A stretch of 64,000 nt of DNA from Lineus longissimus (lineage: Eukaryota > Nemertea > Pilidiophora > Heteronemertea > Lineidae), in assembly GCF_910592395.1 (NCBI RefSeq), contig NC_088323.1:1984001-2048000 (forward strand), read 5' to 3'. Under the pieces are notes generated by a model, which was not told the DNA's origin, searched no databases, and worked only from the letters and a program-made list of their open reading frames with translations. The translations under genes were made by a program, and so were the position numbers. This document shows positions 1-14,000 of the stretch, in pieces. Within the stretch, counting starts at the first letter, position 1. Each line of letters begins with the position of its first letter.

Positions 1-2097
1 CTGTGAAACACATTGATGTTTATGGACGATCCCGTAGTTATCTGGGTTACTGCATTCAACTGACTATTTTACCAAATTTTGAAAATCTACAATTCCAGAA
101 TCTGCAGAATAAAGACACAGCCCTTGACAAGTTCGCTAAATACTCCAAGAATGTTCACGAGTACAAGAAAAACATGATCTCTTACCAGCAGAGGAGCGAT
201 TACATCAAGTCATTATTCGAGGTGGGTAGATCACCAAGTTGTCTTACAAAGATGCCAGGGCGGTGACCATCACACTGGTTTTCAACATCTGACATTGGCT
301 TTCTGTTGACAATTTTTGGGAGGCCTTTTTGCGATATGAAGGCAGAGTACCCAGAGAGAAACTTAGCTGTTGTGACAATTTCTGCCTAACTTGAGTTATG
401 TGCAACTTGGGCCAAGGATTGAACCCGGATCCAATAGATAGCAGGTCCATAGCAGTTCTGGGCTTACGGATGAAAGTGTTGCTCACTAATCATATTTTCC
501 CCAACTGCAGGTTATCCGCATGTGCTATCGCCAGCTGAAGCCAGAGGAGGAGAAGTTAGAGGAACAGGTGCAGTCACGCTGGGAGGCCTTCCTCTTCCAT
601 ATCCAGGACGCCAATGAGTTCCTGAGCATACAGACGCCTCTCGTCACGGCAAAACTTGAGGACACTTACAAGGTAAGTTCACAGTTTTGCGGGAAATTTG
701 TGATGATATTTCTGAAAGTGAAAAATGTTTTGTCAGTACTTCTTCAGGAAGTAGTGTACCGGGTAAGAAGTTTTTTACACGAATATCAGCCGTAGTTTTG
801 ACGGTTCCCTATTGTCTGAAAATACTTAGTGTATGCTGTGGTTCATCCTGGTGATAAATTTGGGGTACTGCCCTAAACCTTGATTACATGTTCTCAAATT
901 TGCTTTGGTATTTCATAAAATGCAGGACTGATGTTGCACACTGTTTGAAGGTAATTTGTGTTCTAATATTCGATTTTTAATAAGTCACTTGAACAAAATA
1001 TTGTACCAGAATGTCACTTGTAAATGTATGTATTCACATATCATTGCTGTTATAAATTGTCAAAATATTTTCAAATTTGTGTGGTGTACTGACTTGGTCT
1101 ATTCATAAGAGCATGTATGTAGTAGCATGAAGTGTAAGATGTCAGACATATCTCACACTGTATCAGTTGAATTAAGTCTATGGATATTTCGTTAGAGCTC
1201 CCTTTTTTACTCATGATGAATTTATTGTATAAACGTTACTCTAAAGATCAGGTTTGGCCTCTCATTGACAGAGTCCTCACGCCCAAAATTAGGCCTGAGT
1301 TCATTAGACCTACTAAAATCATGGCTTCTGACTTCAGCTGGTTAATTCAATTGATACAATATGTCACTGCATGTATTTGAAGAAATATTCATGTTACCAT
1401 ATTAGTTGTTACCATAGCATGAGAGATCTCATCATCAGACTTTTAGCTTCAGAAGCGTCGTACTACTATGAGACGACAATCGCGAGCGATGAGTCTGGTC
1501 GCCATGTTAAATCGTACCGTTCAACAGTCTGCCATGATGGCACGTAATGTTTCTGTCTTTCATTAGTCAAATCGGTGGCGGCAGATTTTGCCTGTTAGCG
1601 AGTCGAATGGGGCATTTAGAAAAGTATGTCTTCACCTTACTATTTTGCTTCTTTTCAACTTCCTTTTTTGATCTTGTATATCTCTAACTTTCTTATTTCC
1701 AATTTTGTTTCAACTTGTGCCCACCATGCTGAGGTGTTGATTCAAAGTCCTCAAAGGAGTACATGATACCAGTACTCAATCTTTTTTCTCTTACATTTTG
1801 CTTTCTTTTCAGTGTAGGCCTACAATCTTTCATTCTCTTGTAGTAGTATTTCACTTTATGATTATGTTCTCTTCACCTCTTCTCTTCTCCTCTGTTTTCG
1901 TCCTTCCCTTTCTGAAGAAACGTGTTGACAATCAGATGAAGGGTAGACCCCCTGTCATGACGGGGCTGCGTAGGTTTTCTGTGGTGGCGGAGGGCATCAA
2001 GCAGAATATCCGCAACAAGAACGTGATGTCAGAAAACACGCTTCCAGCAGTTGCAAAAACGGCATTAGAAATGATGAAGAATCCGAGTGATGTCATG
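1..2097 (+). CDS. Dynein-like gene: tail exons
   Basis: Exons 1-221 (open at the window edge), 511-672 and 1918-2097. They encode hydrophilic helical sequence such as SRWEAFLFHIQDANEFL and NQMKGRPPVMTGLRRFSVVA. This is the poorly conserved cargo/assembly tail of dynein heavy chains, so placement rests on being in phase with the recognisable linker downstream, not on motifs. Donors GTGGGT at 222 and GTAAGT at 673 are clear; the acceptor before 1918 is weaker. The large introns at 673-1917 and 2098-2940 hold no other exon I can defend, apart from the questionable one at 1453-1543. Confidence 0.6.
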
Positions 2098-5000
2098 GTA
2101 TTGACAAGAATGCTTTTTAGTCACTTTCATTTTGTGCTTGCCAGAATCAGTTTGCATGAAAATCTCTTGTATAATGTAGACATTCATGTTTACCAAGAAT
2201 AGTATCAGATTTAGGAGCGGATCCAGAAATTTGGTAAAGGGGGTGCAGCCCCGCCGAGAGAGATGACCGATGCTGGGAAGCATGTTGCACCTGAAATAGA
2301 CCGAGAAATTGATTCAAAATGATTCTGGCAAAACAAACTTAAGTGGTCTTATATCCCTGCTTGCTTTCGGTGGCAGACAACGCATTCACAACAAATGCAT
2401 TAAGCCATTTGGGAAAATTAGGGTTTAACATAGCTTCTGCTGTATTTGTTATGCTTTGACTAAACATTTAGATTTGTTTTCAGTTTTTAACATCGCTTCT
2501 TTTTAATAGCAAAATTCAGCGATAATTGCCAATTTTCCAGTTTTCCGAACGTTTTCAATACAGTTTCCTTGTTATGTGTATACCTTCAGGTTTGAGAGAT
2601 CGTCAAAAATACTAAGTTGTCATCTTTAGAAGCAAAGCACTGCATCTACCTCAATCACCTAGATTGTATAAACTAGTTAAACGCTTGCAAGAATCACACA
2701 GTGTAACCTGGCCTCTGATTCACCTACCCTCCCTGTGCTTCATTGTCAATCTCAGAAAAAACTTGGTCTAGAACTGCTAAGACGAATAACAGAGTATTAT
2801 TTGATGGTGCTCCTAAAGCTACTTTCCTATCTTGGCATTGTGAAGTCAGAGTAAATCCATGAGCCAGATGAGGCTTTAAAAACGATGTTAGGATCTCATT
2901 TCTCCGCGGAAATTTCATTTCACACTTGCGTCATTTGCAGAAACTTGAAGAGGAAGCCAATCGTCTTTGCATTGAAGCTACAACTGGGAAATATCTCGAT
3001 CCAAAAAGTGAAGCATTGCCACTGCTCAAGAGACTAAAAGAGGTAAGGAAATTCGTGCGTTTGGTGCCCCCCCCTCCTTGGATCCGAGATGAAATTCAAT
3101 CGGCCAATCTTCAGACATTGCTGCCATGTTGTTTGAATTTTTCAGATCCTACAAAGATTCTACCGGGTAAAAAGTGAACTGTTGGACATCGGCCATTATA
3201 AGGAGGACATCACGGGAGAATCGTACGACACTAGCTACCTCCGGGAGCTGCAGTCGAAGATCGAGGTACGGAACGAGCTATGGAAGTACCTGGATGTCAG
3301 CGTCAACGCCATCAAGGACTGGAAGAAGGTCCTTTTCAAAAAGGTTGGTTTGTTATAGTGTCTTGGTGATAATGACTAATGTATATATCGCTGGGGTTTG
3401 AGTTTGTCCCAATTCTTTGGCATTCAGGATCACAGCCACAATTTTTAGAATGTCACATGTTTAAGGTCACTTGGTCCATCTGGTAAAGATTTGTGATCTG
3501 ATCCTAATCTCATGTTAATCTCTGATCCTAATCTCATGTATTCTTTCCAGATGCATGTGAAGAAGGTCTTTGAGAAGATCAACGAATGGCAAGCGGCAGC
3601 CGTCCAGATTAAACGACACATTCCAGTGGATGATGCCGTCTTGAAGTTTTTCTATCGTCACCTGCAAGACTTCAAACATGAACTGCCGTTGTTGTATAAA
3701 CTCTCCAGTGATGCATTGAAGGTAATATTGACATGTTATATGTATTCTTTTACCGTTAAAAGGGACTGCTTTCCAAAATGTTGATGGTTTTGCTTCATGC
3801 CAACTACTCTGATATTATCATCCTAACCAACGAAAGCCTCTTTCAGGAAAGACACTGGAAGACCATCTTCATTGGTATGGGAGAGCAGTATGACCCGCAC
3901 TGGAAGTTCACCGTGGAAGACCTCTTGTCCTACAACCTCGGCCAGCATAGCCTCCTCATCAACACCGTCTACCAAGGCGCGGTGGCCGAGTATGATCTGG
4001 AACAGAAACTGAATCGCGTCAAGAAGTATTGGGAAGAGAAGCAGTTTAAACTTGCCAAACATATACCGGATAGTGTCTATGCTCAAGGTAAGATCATTTT
4101 TTTCACTTTTTTTTTTCTGCTCAAAATGCAGAAACATCATCAGCCCTAAAAAAATTTGGCTTTGAAAATTTTTCAGAATTTTGAACTTATGAAAAAATTC
4201 AACTCTGAAGGATGAAAAAATTTCAACGTCCAAAAAATTTTTTCACATTTTTTTTCTGCTCAAAATGAAGAAACATCATCAGCCCCCCAAAATTTTTGGC
4301 TTTATAAATTTTTCAGAATTTTGAATTTTTGGTCGCGTTAACAGGGTTCCACTGTACAGCTGGAAGTTGGCTGAAATCTACCCAGAAATAAGTACCTGAG
4401 CAATATGCTATCTACGGCTGCATCAAGCCATTTGAATGTTTACATCTCTCCTTCTCTTACCACCACCTCCTCACGTGTGCCAGTTCAGAGAACAATGTAT
4501 AATCCTTTCCTGTTCCTTAATTTGCAGAAAAGAAAACTGATTCTCTAATATCGCCTCGCAAGTTAACCAGAGTTGAGAAGTTCCGCCAGGAGAGGACGAA
4601 ATCTGCAGAGAGCGGTGGCCTCGATTTGAAACGTGACGACTTGTATACATTGATAGAGATCGAAGAACTTAAGTATATGCTGGAGGTGGGTACAACTTGA
4701 TGGCCTTTGATCTCCTCACTGGGAGTGAGAGTGTGTTGCATTTTGAAACCGACGAAATGGTCAAACTGGATGCTTGATTTTGAGTCATTGGTATCAATTC
4801 AGCCTTTTAATCAATTCCTATTTCAATTTATAGGATAGTTCTGTGACTCTCCAGTCCATGCTAGTCTCGCCGTTTCTGGCGGAGCTGCGTCCAGAAGCGG
4901 AGCGATGGGATTTCATCGTTCATGAACTAGAGGAGATCATCGACTCATGGCACACATGTCAGAAGAAGGTAAATAATTTTGTATTTTCCGTCAGATTGCT

Positions 5001-8000
5001 GAAATCCATTCCGGAGGCCTTATCATCAAGACAAAGCTCAAATAAAATGGTTGGCTGGCGATATCGTTAGGAAGTGACACATGGCTCATGAATATGTGAC
5101 TTTGATGTCTGTGTGATAAATAACGGAGATACAAGCTAAAAACCTAACTACAAATAGTTTTCTTCTTCCCAACAGTGGTTGTACCTTCTGAAGGTATTTG
5201 AAGATGCAGACGTCTTTGAGATGTTTGGTAAACACAGCAAGAAGTTCAAGGCTGTCAATAAGAAATTCAAGGTAAGTAAAATAACCTCTTGATTTGAAAG
5301 ACTACAAGAAATTTTGCCCAAAACAAATTGTGAATAATGTTAATTTTTTTGAAAATTCTCACAAATCACAATATTAAGGGGGTGGAAAATGTGGTGTTTT
5401 GTAGACATTCAGCAGACCTCTCAAATTAGTCAAGACAGACTGAAAATGTTATGAACCTTCTTGCTTATCAAATACTTTTGTCTCTCTAGGATTTCATGAG
5501 TGCTGTAGCAGACGATCCAAGAGTCCTGTCGGTCGTCACAAAACGTCGCGGCGAGAAAGGTTTCAAGCTCCTCTCTGGCGACGTCCTGAAAAATATGTTC
5601 AGTGACCTGATACAAGACCAAGAAGAAGTCCTAAAACATCTTGACAAATTCCTTGACAAGGCTCGCATGGGATTCCCACGCTTGTATTTCCTCAGCGACC
5701 AAGAGTTGGTCGATTTGCTCGGGATATCGCGAAGTCCTCAAGCACTTGTGCCTTACGTCCAGAAGTGTTTCCCCGGGATTGAAAACTTGACATTTGCGCT
5801 GCCGGAGACCATGGAAGGCATGCACACTGCTTTGGATTTTGCTTTGAATGGTAAGCATGCAGATAATTGGCAACTTGACCTAAAGCCTTAAATCTGACGA
5901 CTGAAATCATATTCTAAGTTCCTCACAGATTCTCTTGATGAGAGTAGGTAGGCCCAGCTTAATTGCCACAGCTGTCAATTCAACGAGAGACTAATGTCAA
6001 GTTTCTTTCAGCACATGTGATGGAAGTGACAGCTTTGCACGGCATCCTGGGAGAAACAGTCCCGCTGACAACGAGGATTGAAGCGATGACGAACGCTCCA
6101 AAATGGCTGTCGAAACTGGAGCTGACTATGAAGACCACCATGTCTACAGTACTGCAAGCTTGCGTCCTGGCGAGGCTTGATGAAGGTGCGTGGTTGACAA
6201 GCAGGTGGTTAATAAACTTCAGGAATAATGCAGGACTAGTTGATCTCTCACTCACACTCTCTTGTCATGGTCCTGAGCTTTGAGCTCAAGTCTGTAGTGA
6301 ACTGAAGAGGGCCTTCCACAAGGGTCTTCAGCCTATTTGACTTGCGTCTTATCACAGAATAGAGAAAACATTCCCCCTGCACGTCAATCACACTTTGATA
6401 ACCGATCATTATCTCCTTTACAGGTTCAGCTCAACCCCAAGTGCTACAGCTTCTGGATGAGGTCGCACAGCTGGAGGAAATGGGCAATAGCCGCGACATC
6501 ACTTCAATCAAAGATGACATCCGCCACACATTTGAACACTGGTTGCTTCGGTTCCCCAGCCAGTCTGTCCTGGTTGCTGAGGGCGTTCTGTTTGAGCAGA
6601 AAGTCCATCTAGCTCTTCAGCAGAAGAACATAGATGGTTTAGCAGAAATAAGGTAAAATGAATCTACGTTGGTGTAGTGCTGAGATTCCAATACACAAAT
6701 GTTGGGCGATGGTTCGATTCCAGTCTGACCACTGACCACTCCAGTCCGATCAAATGAGTGTTAACTTTTTGATACTCCATGGAAAACCTGGGGATATTTA
6801 GCTGCTCATGCACAATCTCAAATAGACAGGGCAGTTATGATCAGCTCTTGTTCTTGACCAAAATGTACTTGCTTCTGATTTCAGGGAGAACCTGCGTTCC
6901 AGAATCGAGCAGTATTCCCACATTCTTCGAGAGATCTGTGCCGACTATCTCTATTCGGAGACGAAGCAACGCTTGCATGCGCTGGTTGGGAACCTGATCA
7001 ATCAGACGATGCACCATAGGGATATCCTGGAAGGTATGTGTCATATTGACTGGTATAGTATCCCTCTCAAGGACTAGCCTTATAAACTAAGTCATGACAG
7101 GCACCCCCACAACCTTTCTAGTGCAACGGACAGACGGAGCTAAGATGGCCTCATGATTTTTGTGTCCGCCTAACAAACAGCAGGTGTCGGGTTCGATCCT
7201 GGACCATTCGGGCTAAAAAATCCAGGCTCTTTACGTCCGATGGATGCTTCAAAGCTCTGATATCCAATCCATTTGATCGTTTCTTTCAGCTCTTGTCAGC
7301 TGTCCGGATATCTCTGAGACGATGTACGATTGGTCAAAAGTTTTGAAGTACCACATGGACATGACATCGATATTAAGAGCCAAGACAGAACTCTGTGACC
7401 CTGATCGTATTCCACCAAAGCAGTCGAGTTCGTTTGTAAGGTCATCAGAAGGTGCCCGGGATAAGATCAAGGAGACAGGTCGGGAACTCACAACAACTGT
7501 CACCTCCACCTATGACCTTGGGCAGTGTCTGATGCACCAGCTTGGCTACGTCCATCTCTATGACCACGAATACCTCGGCCTGAACCGGCATCTCATCTTC
7601 ACGCCACTGACAGAGAGGGCGTATCTTACGTTGAGTATAGCTTTGAAGAACTTCAATTGTGGGACGTTGATGGGACCGGCTGCGACTGGAAAGTCGGAGA
7701 CTATCAGAGACCTGTCCCAGGTGAGTGAAGAATGTTAGAATGGAACACTGCCACTCTTTGGCTGTCTCAGGGGGGTGTCTTCTGAGGTGCAAGTGGTAGG
7801 GATTCTCCCTCCCCACATGATATGACCATTGGGGAATGACATGGTTTCTCGTCATCACCTTCACAACAACCAGTGCCTTCATATCCCAACATCTTTGGGT
7901 GTCATTGACATCACTGTCGCAACATGAATTTGCCCTCCAATGTTTCATTTTGCCTTCCAGTCCCTGGGACGGCATCTGGTCACTGTGAACTGCTGTGAGA

Positions 8001-11000
8001 CAGTATCCATACCAACGATCACACAGTATCTGAATGGTATCATCCAGGCTGGAAGCTGGGTTCTTTTTGATGACTGTGAGAGACTAGACAAAGGTGGGTG
8101 TTAGACTAGCTCAGGGAGTTTATTCAAATGCTGTGAATGTACAATCATATTAGCACAAAGCAGATTTTGGAAAAGCCAGAGAAATTGGGTCGAACCACAT
8201 CTCGCTAAAAGTTCAGTGCAGCTCATGTAGCTTTGCCTGTTAGCCTTGCCCTTTGTACTGTTCTGGTTGTTGCCAAGTAGGCCTACTCTGATATCATTAT
8301 TCATCAATTATATAGGTGTCATGTCCGTGTTTGCCCAGCATCTCGATTACCTGAGAGCTGCCTATAAGATGATGGACAAGGCGAATGATAGTCAATACAA
8401 GGTCAGGGGCACTGCTAAGGTAGGTGATAGAATACATATCTCTCTTTAATTTTGCCTCATGATTGGATGATTTGAACCCCACATGATTTTGCCTCACAAT
8501 TTTGCCCATTTGAGTTGCTTTGAGAACACAGCCATAGAGTGTAAACCCAGCACACTTTTCCTGCTGCTATCACCAATGGAGTTTCTCTGAATTGACAACA
8601 AATGTTTTGAATTGAAGAGATATAAAGCTTTCCAAAGTGTCATGCACCTTTATTTAACCTCGGGCACCATTTTGTCTTTATTCCAGCCTGGGTTTACATA
8701 CAAGGTGAGATCATTGCATGCCATGTCTGTCCTCTCTATCTCTTTATGTCACACTCTCTTAAAACCCATCTTTGTGTTTCATATTGTGTATGATTGCTCA
8801 ATACTATAGGCTTGACAACTATCTGATTTTGTGTGATGGTCCACATAAAGCTTCTTCATCATCATGCGCTCAGTATCTGTTTGGTGGTGTCGTTTGAAAC
8901 TGCGATCGTCGTGTTCATTTCTATAAAAGTCATTCATTTTCCATTGCCTGATACATGTTGGTGCAAGAAATTGGAAACTGAAATTTGCAAGTCCTGCTGT
9001 TATCAATCAGTGGTGTAGGATATGAACTTAGTCAACCCCCGTCTCTCTCCATTGTTCCTCGTATCAAAAGGAATCCTGATATTCTTATCCCTGTTAAAGT
9101 TTGTCAGCATTTAAATCTTCCATATTATAACATCATTTGTTACCCCTTGTCCATGTCTCCCAACAGTTTCAATTATTGGTGAACGTTAATGGTAAAGGTG
9201 GCTGGGTTCCCAGGTGAAAGTTCTCTTAAAACCTTTGCATGTTATAACCAAAGGAATATCAGTATCTTGCCAGCGATTTCATTTGTCTATTTTATCAACT
9301 GAACATATGAACTTCTGACTTCACTTGTTTGCCCTTGCTAGACGTAGATATCTTTTGGCCTTTTAGATTTCTGTATCTCATCAATAGCTGATCCATCAAA
9401 ACCAATGACTACTCCACTCTCCAGTCAATTGGAACTCAAAAACATGTACCAATCTCATCATCAGATTTGAAATTTAAGGCCGATGTGATGAAACCGCGTA
9501 TAAACCGGACAAGACGTCACTCCCTGACGACACTACACCCAATGCCGGGCAATGACATGCCGAGTTTAGAAAGACAGGCAACTGTCCCCCATGGATTTAA
9601 CGTAAGTGGAAAAGGAAATAGGCAATGAATTAGTGTCACGTCTTTTAAAGTGGTTAAATGATAATCAGAACCATTGAAATATTACTTCTGTGAATTTTGT
9701 TTACAAATTTTTCAAATGTTCTTCCAATGGTCGTCTTCCAGGAACAAGGTCTTCATACGTACTTTGAGGACACGTGGATCAAGGAGCGCGAACGACGACA
9801 TTCGATCGGTGCTGCCGACAATCTGAAGGAGGCTGAGCTCTACCCGACTGCCAAACCTCCGTCCCTCTTCCAAGGTAGGCAACTTGTAGATGGAGCAAGA
9901 ACTCTTGTCAGAAAGGACATGGAGTCGATACTTGTTTATTCTTCACATTTCTGTTTTGGATTTTTATGTCCCTGGTATGAAGATATATGGCCCTTTGTAG
10001 AAATGTTCATATTTTTCTAAATCTGTTTCGTTGAAGATTGTTTACATTCTGTTCTTATTCCCAAGATATTTTCTCGTAGAACTTTTGCATAGCTCTATAT
10101 TGCTTCAGTGGTTTTAGACATGCTTTTTTCTAGTCTCGCATGTTTGTTGGGTACCTTGTATGCCTCCTCCTACCCACTCCACCATCCCCTATACCCATCC
10201 CATCCACAGTTATCGAATCCTTCTGCATGCTACAGCTCTTAGTTCAATCCTGCACATGTCTGCCAAACAAACTGTGACAGCTATGCCGATTTGCTCAGCA
10301 AGTGTATAAGGAAAGATGGCCCTGTGAAACCAGAGTCAGTGATAATCACCTAGTCCTCATCTCAGAATCTTCATGAATGCTTTTCAAATTGAACAGAGGC
10401 CAAGAGTGAAGCTGAGAGAATGACACAGGTTCTGACACAGGACAGGCAGAATGCCCAGGAATTTCTCCAGATGAAACAGCAATACCAACAGTCACAGCCA
10501 TGGAGATGGCGCCACCGTCAAAAAGGTTCCTGCACCCCCTTGTTAATTACACCTTGTTAATTACCAAGTTGTCAATGACTAATTAACTATGACAAATTGT
10601 TCCACAGATTAATTAATATTTCATCCAATCATCTGGCGGTGTGGGTTGCTATTTCTAAATCATCTTTGTTGTCCTGAGAAGTTTTGTGACTTGGTTTTCA
10701 ACTTATCCAGACTCGTTGCTTTGATTTTTTCAAAAACTTAAACAACTGCTATCTAGCTGTTACAAGGAAGTCACATCACTTCTCAAGATGAGTCGGTTGT
10801 GGGCTTCTGAAGTTAATAATGATAAAACGGATATTGATACACACCAAGTAACCCTGAATCACAGTTTTCCTCCAACTTTAGGAGTTCTCCTCCTGCACCA
10901 TCCCACCACCAATAAATATTGCTCGCTTTTGTAACTTTTGCAGCGTTCAATTTCCTCTCTGCCTTCCTTCTGCTATGAATCCCACCCCAAATGTATTCAA

Positions 11001-14000
11001 TTGATCCTTGACACTTGTGATGCCCCTGCGAACCTCATTTGAACACGTTCTTGAATGTTAGTGGAGCTCTGGAGCAAAAGCATCAAATCTATGAAGAAAG
11101 TGGCCAATCTTTGTTTAAGTATTCTGTTTCAATTCCACTTTAGTTTGTCCTTCTTTCAAATTCTGCCACCACCTGCCACCTACGCAGCCCTAAACAGTCA
11201 TCATTGCGAGATACTAAATTTGTCAATCGTTATTTCAGAGGTGAAGTTCGAAACAGCTGCCAAAAAAGTCGAGAAGAAGCGCAATAAAGTGGACTTCAGA
11301 CAGTTGGCAACACGCCCTGCGTACAAGCCAGCGTACTTCTCAAACCTTCTCTTCAACGGTAAACTCATCAAGGCTCGAGCGAACTTTGGGTGTTTCATGA
11401 CCATGAATACACAGGGCACAGCATATACTCAGATTCCTGAGTGTCTCAAGGTGAGGGTTCATTCTTACCATCCACATTGATTTCTCAAACCTTTCAAAGA
11501 TGAATCCCAGCGTTAGGTGCCAGTGTGGCCTCGGTGTTGATCTCATGGTCCTTGTATTCATCCCAACGTCTGCTTCTATTTGGACAGATCATGTGACATT
11601 TCATGATTTCTTTCAGCTTCAGATGAGATCGTGCGCCCTTGTCTCACCAGATGTCAAGGTCATTCTAGAGATGACACTATTCTGCTGCGGATTCTCGGAG
11701 TCCAAGAAACTCACTGAAAAACTTTTCCTACTCTGGGACATGATGCAGACACAGGTATGTGCAGATTTGTAGGCGGATTCCATTACTAGACTTCAAACCT
11801 GATAGCACTTGAATTGGGAGAATCTTGTCTGGTGCAGTTCTTTTCATTTAGATTCACTTGGCTCTCACCCGAAGACTTCAAGAGCCTGGTCAGCTCAGTT
11901 TGGCAAGTAATGGCAACTTTAGCTCACAATCTTTCTCCTTCAGCTGTCCAAGAAGCCCCAATACGCCCTGACCCTCCGCACATTGAAGACCATCCTATCC
12001 TTGGCGGACAGAAAGTTACGTGCGAGGCGCCATCTACATGAAGCTATTGCAGATGCTCAGAGTATCGGCCATTCGTCGTTGGCAAATATGATGGAAGAAA
12101 ATGATGACATGATTGAAGGTGAGGTCAAATTTTATCATTTTAGTAGTAAGCTATATCGAGTTTTATGTTGGGTGCATTGCAATTCTTGCAATTTGATCTC
12201 ATTGTTCTTAAAACACTTTTGCTTGTATTCTTTGATGAATTTTGTTTTTCAGAGGACACTTCAGAGTCACCACCACCCACAGTTCGACCAGCATCTGCCT
12301 TCAGTTTCACGGACGAGACTGGTCGCGAGGAATATGCCCTCATCTACGGCCTCATGAACGCCCTCTCTCCAAAGATGCAGAATGAAAACGATGCGCTCCA
12401 GATGAAGAACCTGATACGAGATGTTTTCCCGCAGAGTACCCGGCCCAAGTCGGGTGTGATGAGCTACGATCCGGGCCTCGTCTCGGCAATACAGGAACAG
12501 ATGGCACAGGACAACCTGCAGGCCACAACAGAACATGTCAACAAGGTGAGACACAGTCTTCTTCTTCTTCTTTTTCTTCTTCATCTTCTGGTGTGTTGAC
12601 CCTAGGGAATGTTCGTAGCAAACCACTACGGTTAGAAGCCAATTGGTTACCCTGGTGACAGCTAGTGCCATGTAGCGACGGCCATAGTTTTGCTGGTACC
12701 CATCAGATTACCAATATTGGCCAAGATTTCATTCACATTGCGCATTGGATATCTTTTGAATTGAACATTTCTGCTTTTAGATTCTGCAACTCTACTCAGC
12801 GATCCAGATGAAACAAGGAGTGATTCTGATTGGGCCTTGCGGTAGTGGTAAAACGACGTCGTACCAGACTCTAGCACGAGCGCTCAATAACCTTCACTGT
12901 AAGAAACTTGAAAAGAAGGAACTGGATGAACTGAAGGTTGAACAAGCAATTTTCGATTCGAGTCGCCAGAAAGTCAAGGTTAGTCCTGCTTGTGTTCTCG
13001 GGAAAGTCGCTTGTCCTGTCTGTTTTTGCTGTGTCTAAAACTGCTTGAGTAATGACAAAAAACTTACAGCTACAGTTTTGTATTTCTTGCATAGCCATCA
13101 GTGGTCCATTTTGGTCACAGAAGCAGCTGAGCACATGGCTTGCCAGCCCCTTGTTCATCATAAGAATTTCATTACATTCTTGTTGATTTCTTCACAGGTT
13201 CTACGGGAGTCTGTGCCGCGTGTTGAGAGTAAAATCACCAATAAGTGGAAACGGATCAGCAGTGGACTCGGCGCAATTAACTTCCTCTACATGGGCCTAC
13301 TCGATGAGAAGGCCGATGATATCTGCTATCCCAAAGTTGACCTCTCGGTGCTGGCACCAAATGTTTTCTCGACTGAAGAGCTTTTTGGCTTCTTCAAAGA
13401 TGGCATCTGGCAGCAAGGTCTCCTGGCAAAACTGGTCAAGACTTCAGAATTCCAAGTCAACTCTGCCAAATTCGCGATGGAGAACTTCGATGAGAAGAAA
13501 AACAAAGCACAGGTGGAGCCACCAGACTACATCAAGAAGTGGCTCGTATTGGACGGCGGGATCCAGTTACCGTGGGTGGAGTCTCTGAACACGTTGTTGG
13601 ATGACAGCAAGACATTGTCCCTGGCAAATAGGGAGACATCTGCACTGAAGAGTGAGTACATTTGAGTGTAGTTTTCCAGGCAGTCCCTAAACAAGGAGTC
13701 CGGCTCTATATCATATTTGCTCAGCTTGTACTCAGTGTGCCTTATTTGTGAGCACCTGAATCAACACTTAACAGTTTGCAATGCAGCAACAAAATGTCAG
13801 AGATTTGACCAAATCTTCTTTCTAGTTCCAACATCACTGTTATTTGAGATGAACGACCTGACAAATGCCTCCCCTGCCATGCTGACACGATGTGCCCTCG
13901 TCAATCTTGGTGACACCAATGTCCACTGGAAGTCGCTAGTAGAGTCCTGGGGAGTCGGTGCCAAACAGAAATGGCTCATCAATACTTCAAGGTAAGACAC

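Noticed and set aside
7128-7215. Functional tRNA-Val gene
   Set aside because: The anticodon and T-arm halves look tRNA-like, but the D arm and acceptor stem do not pair and there is no Pol III terminator at the right place.
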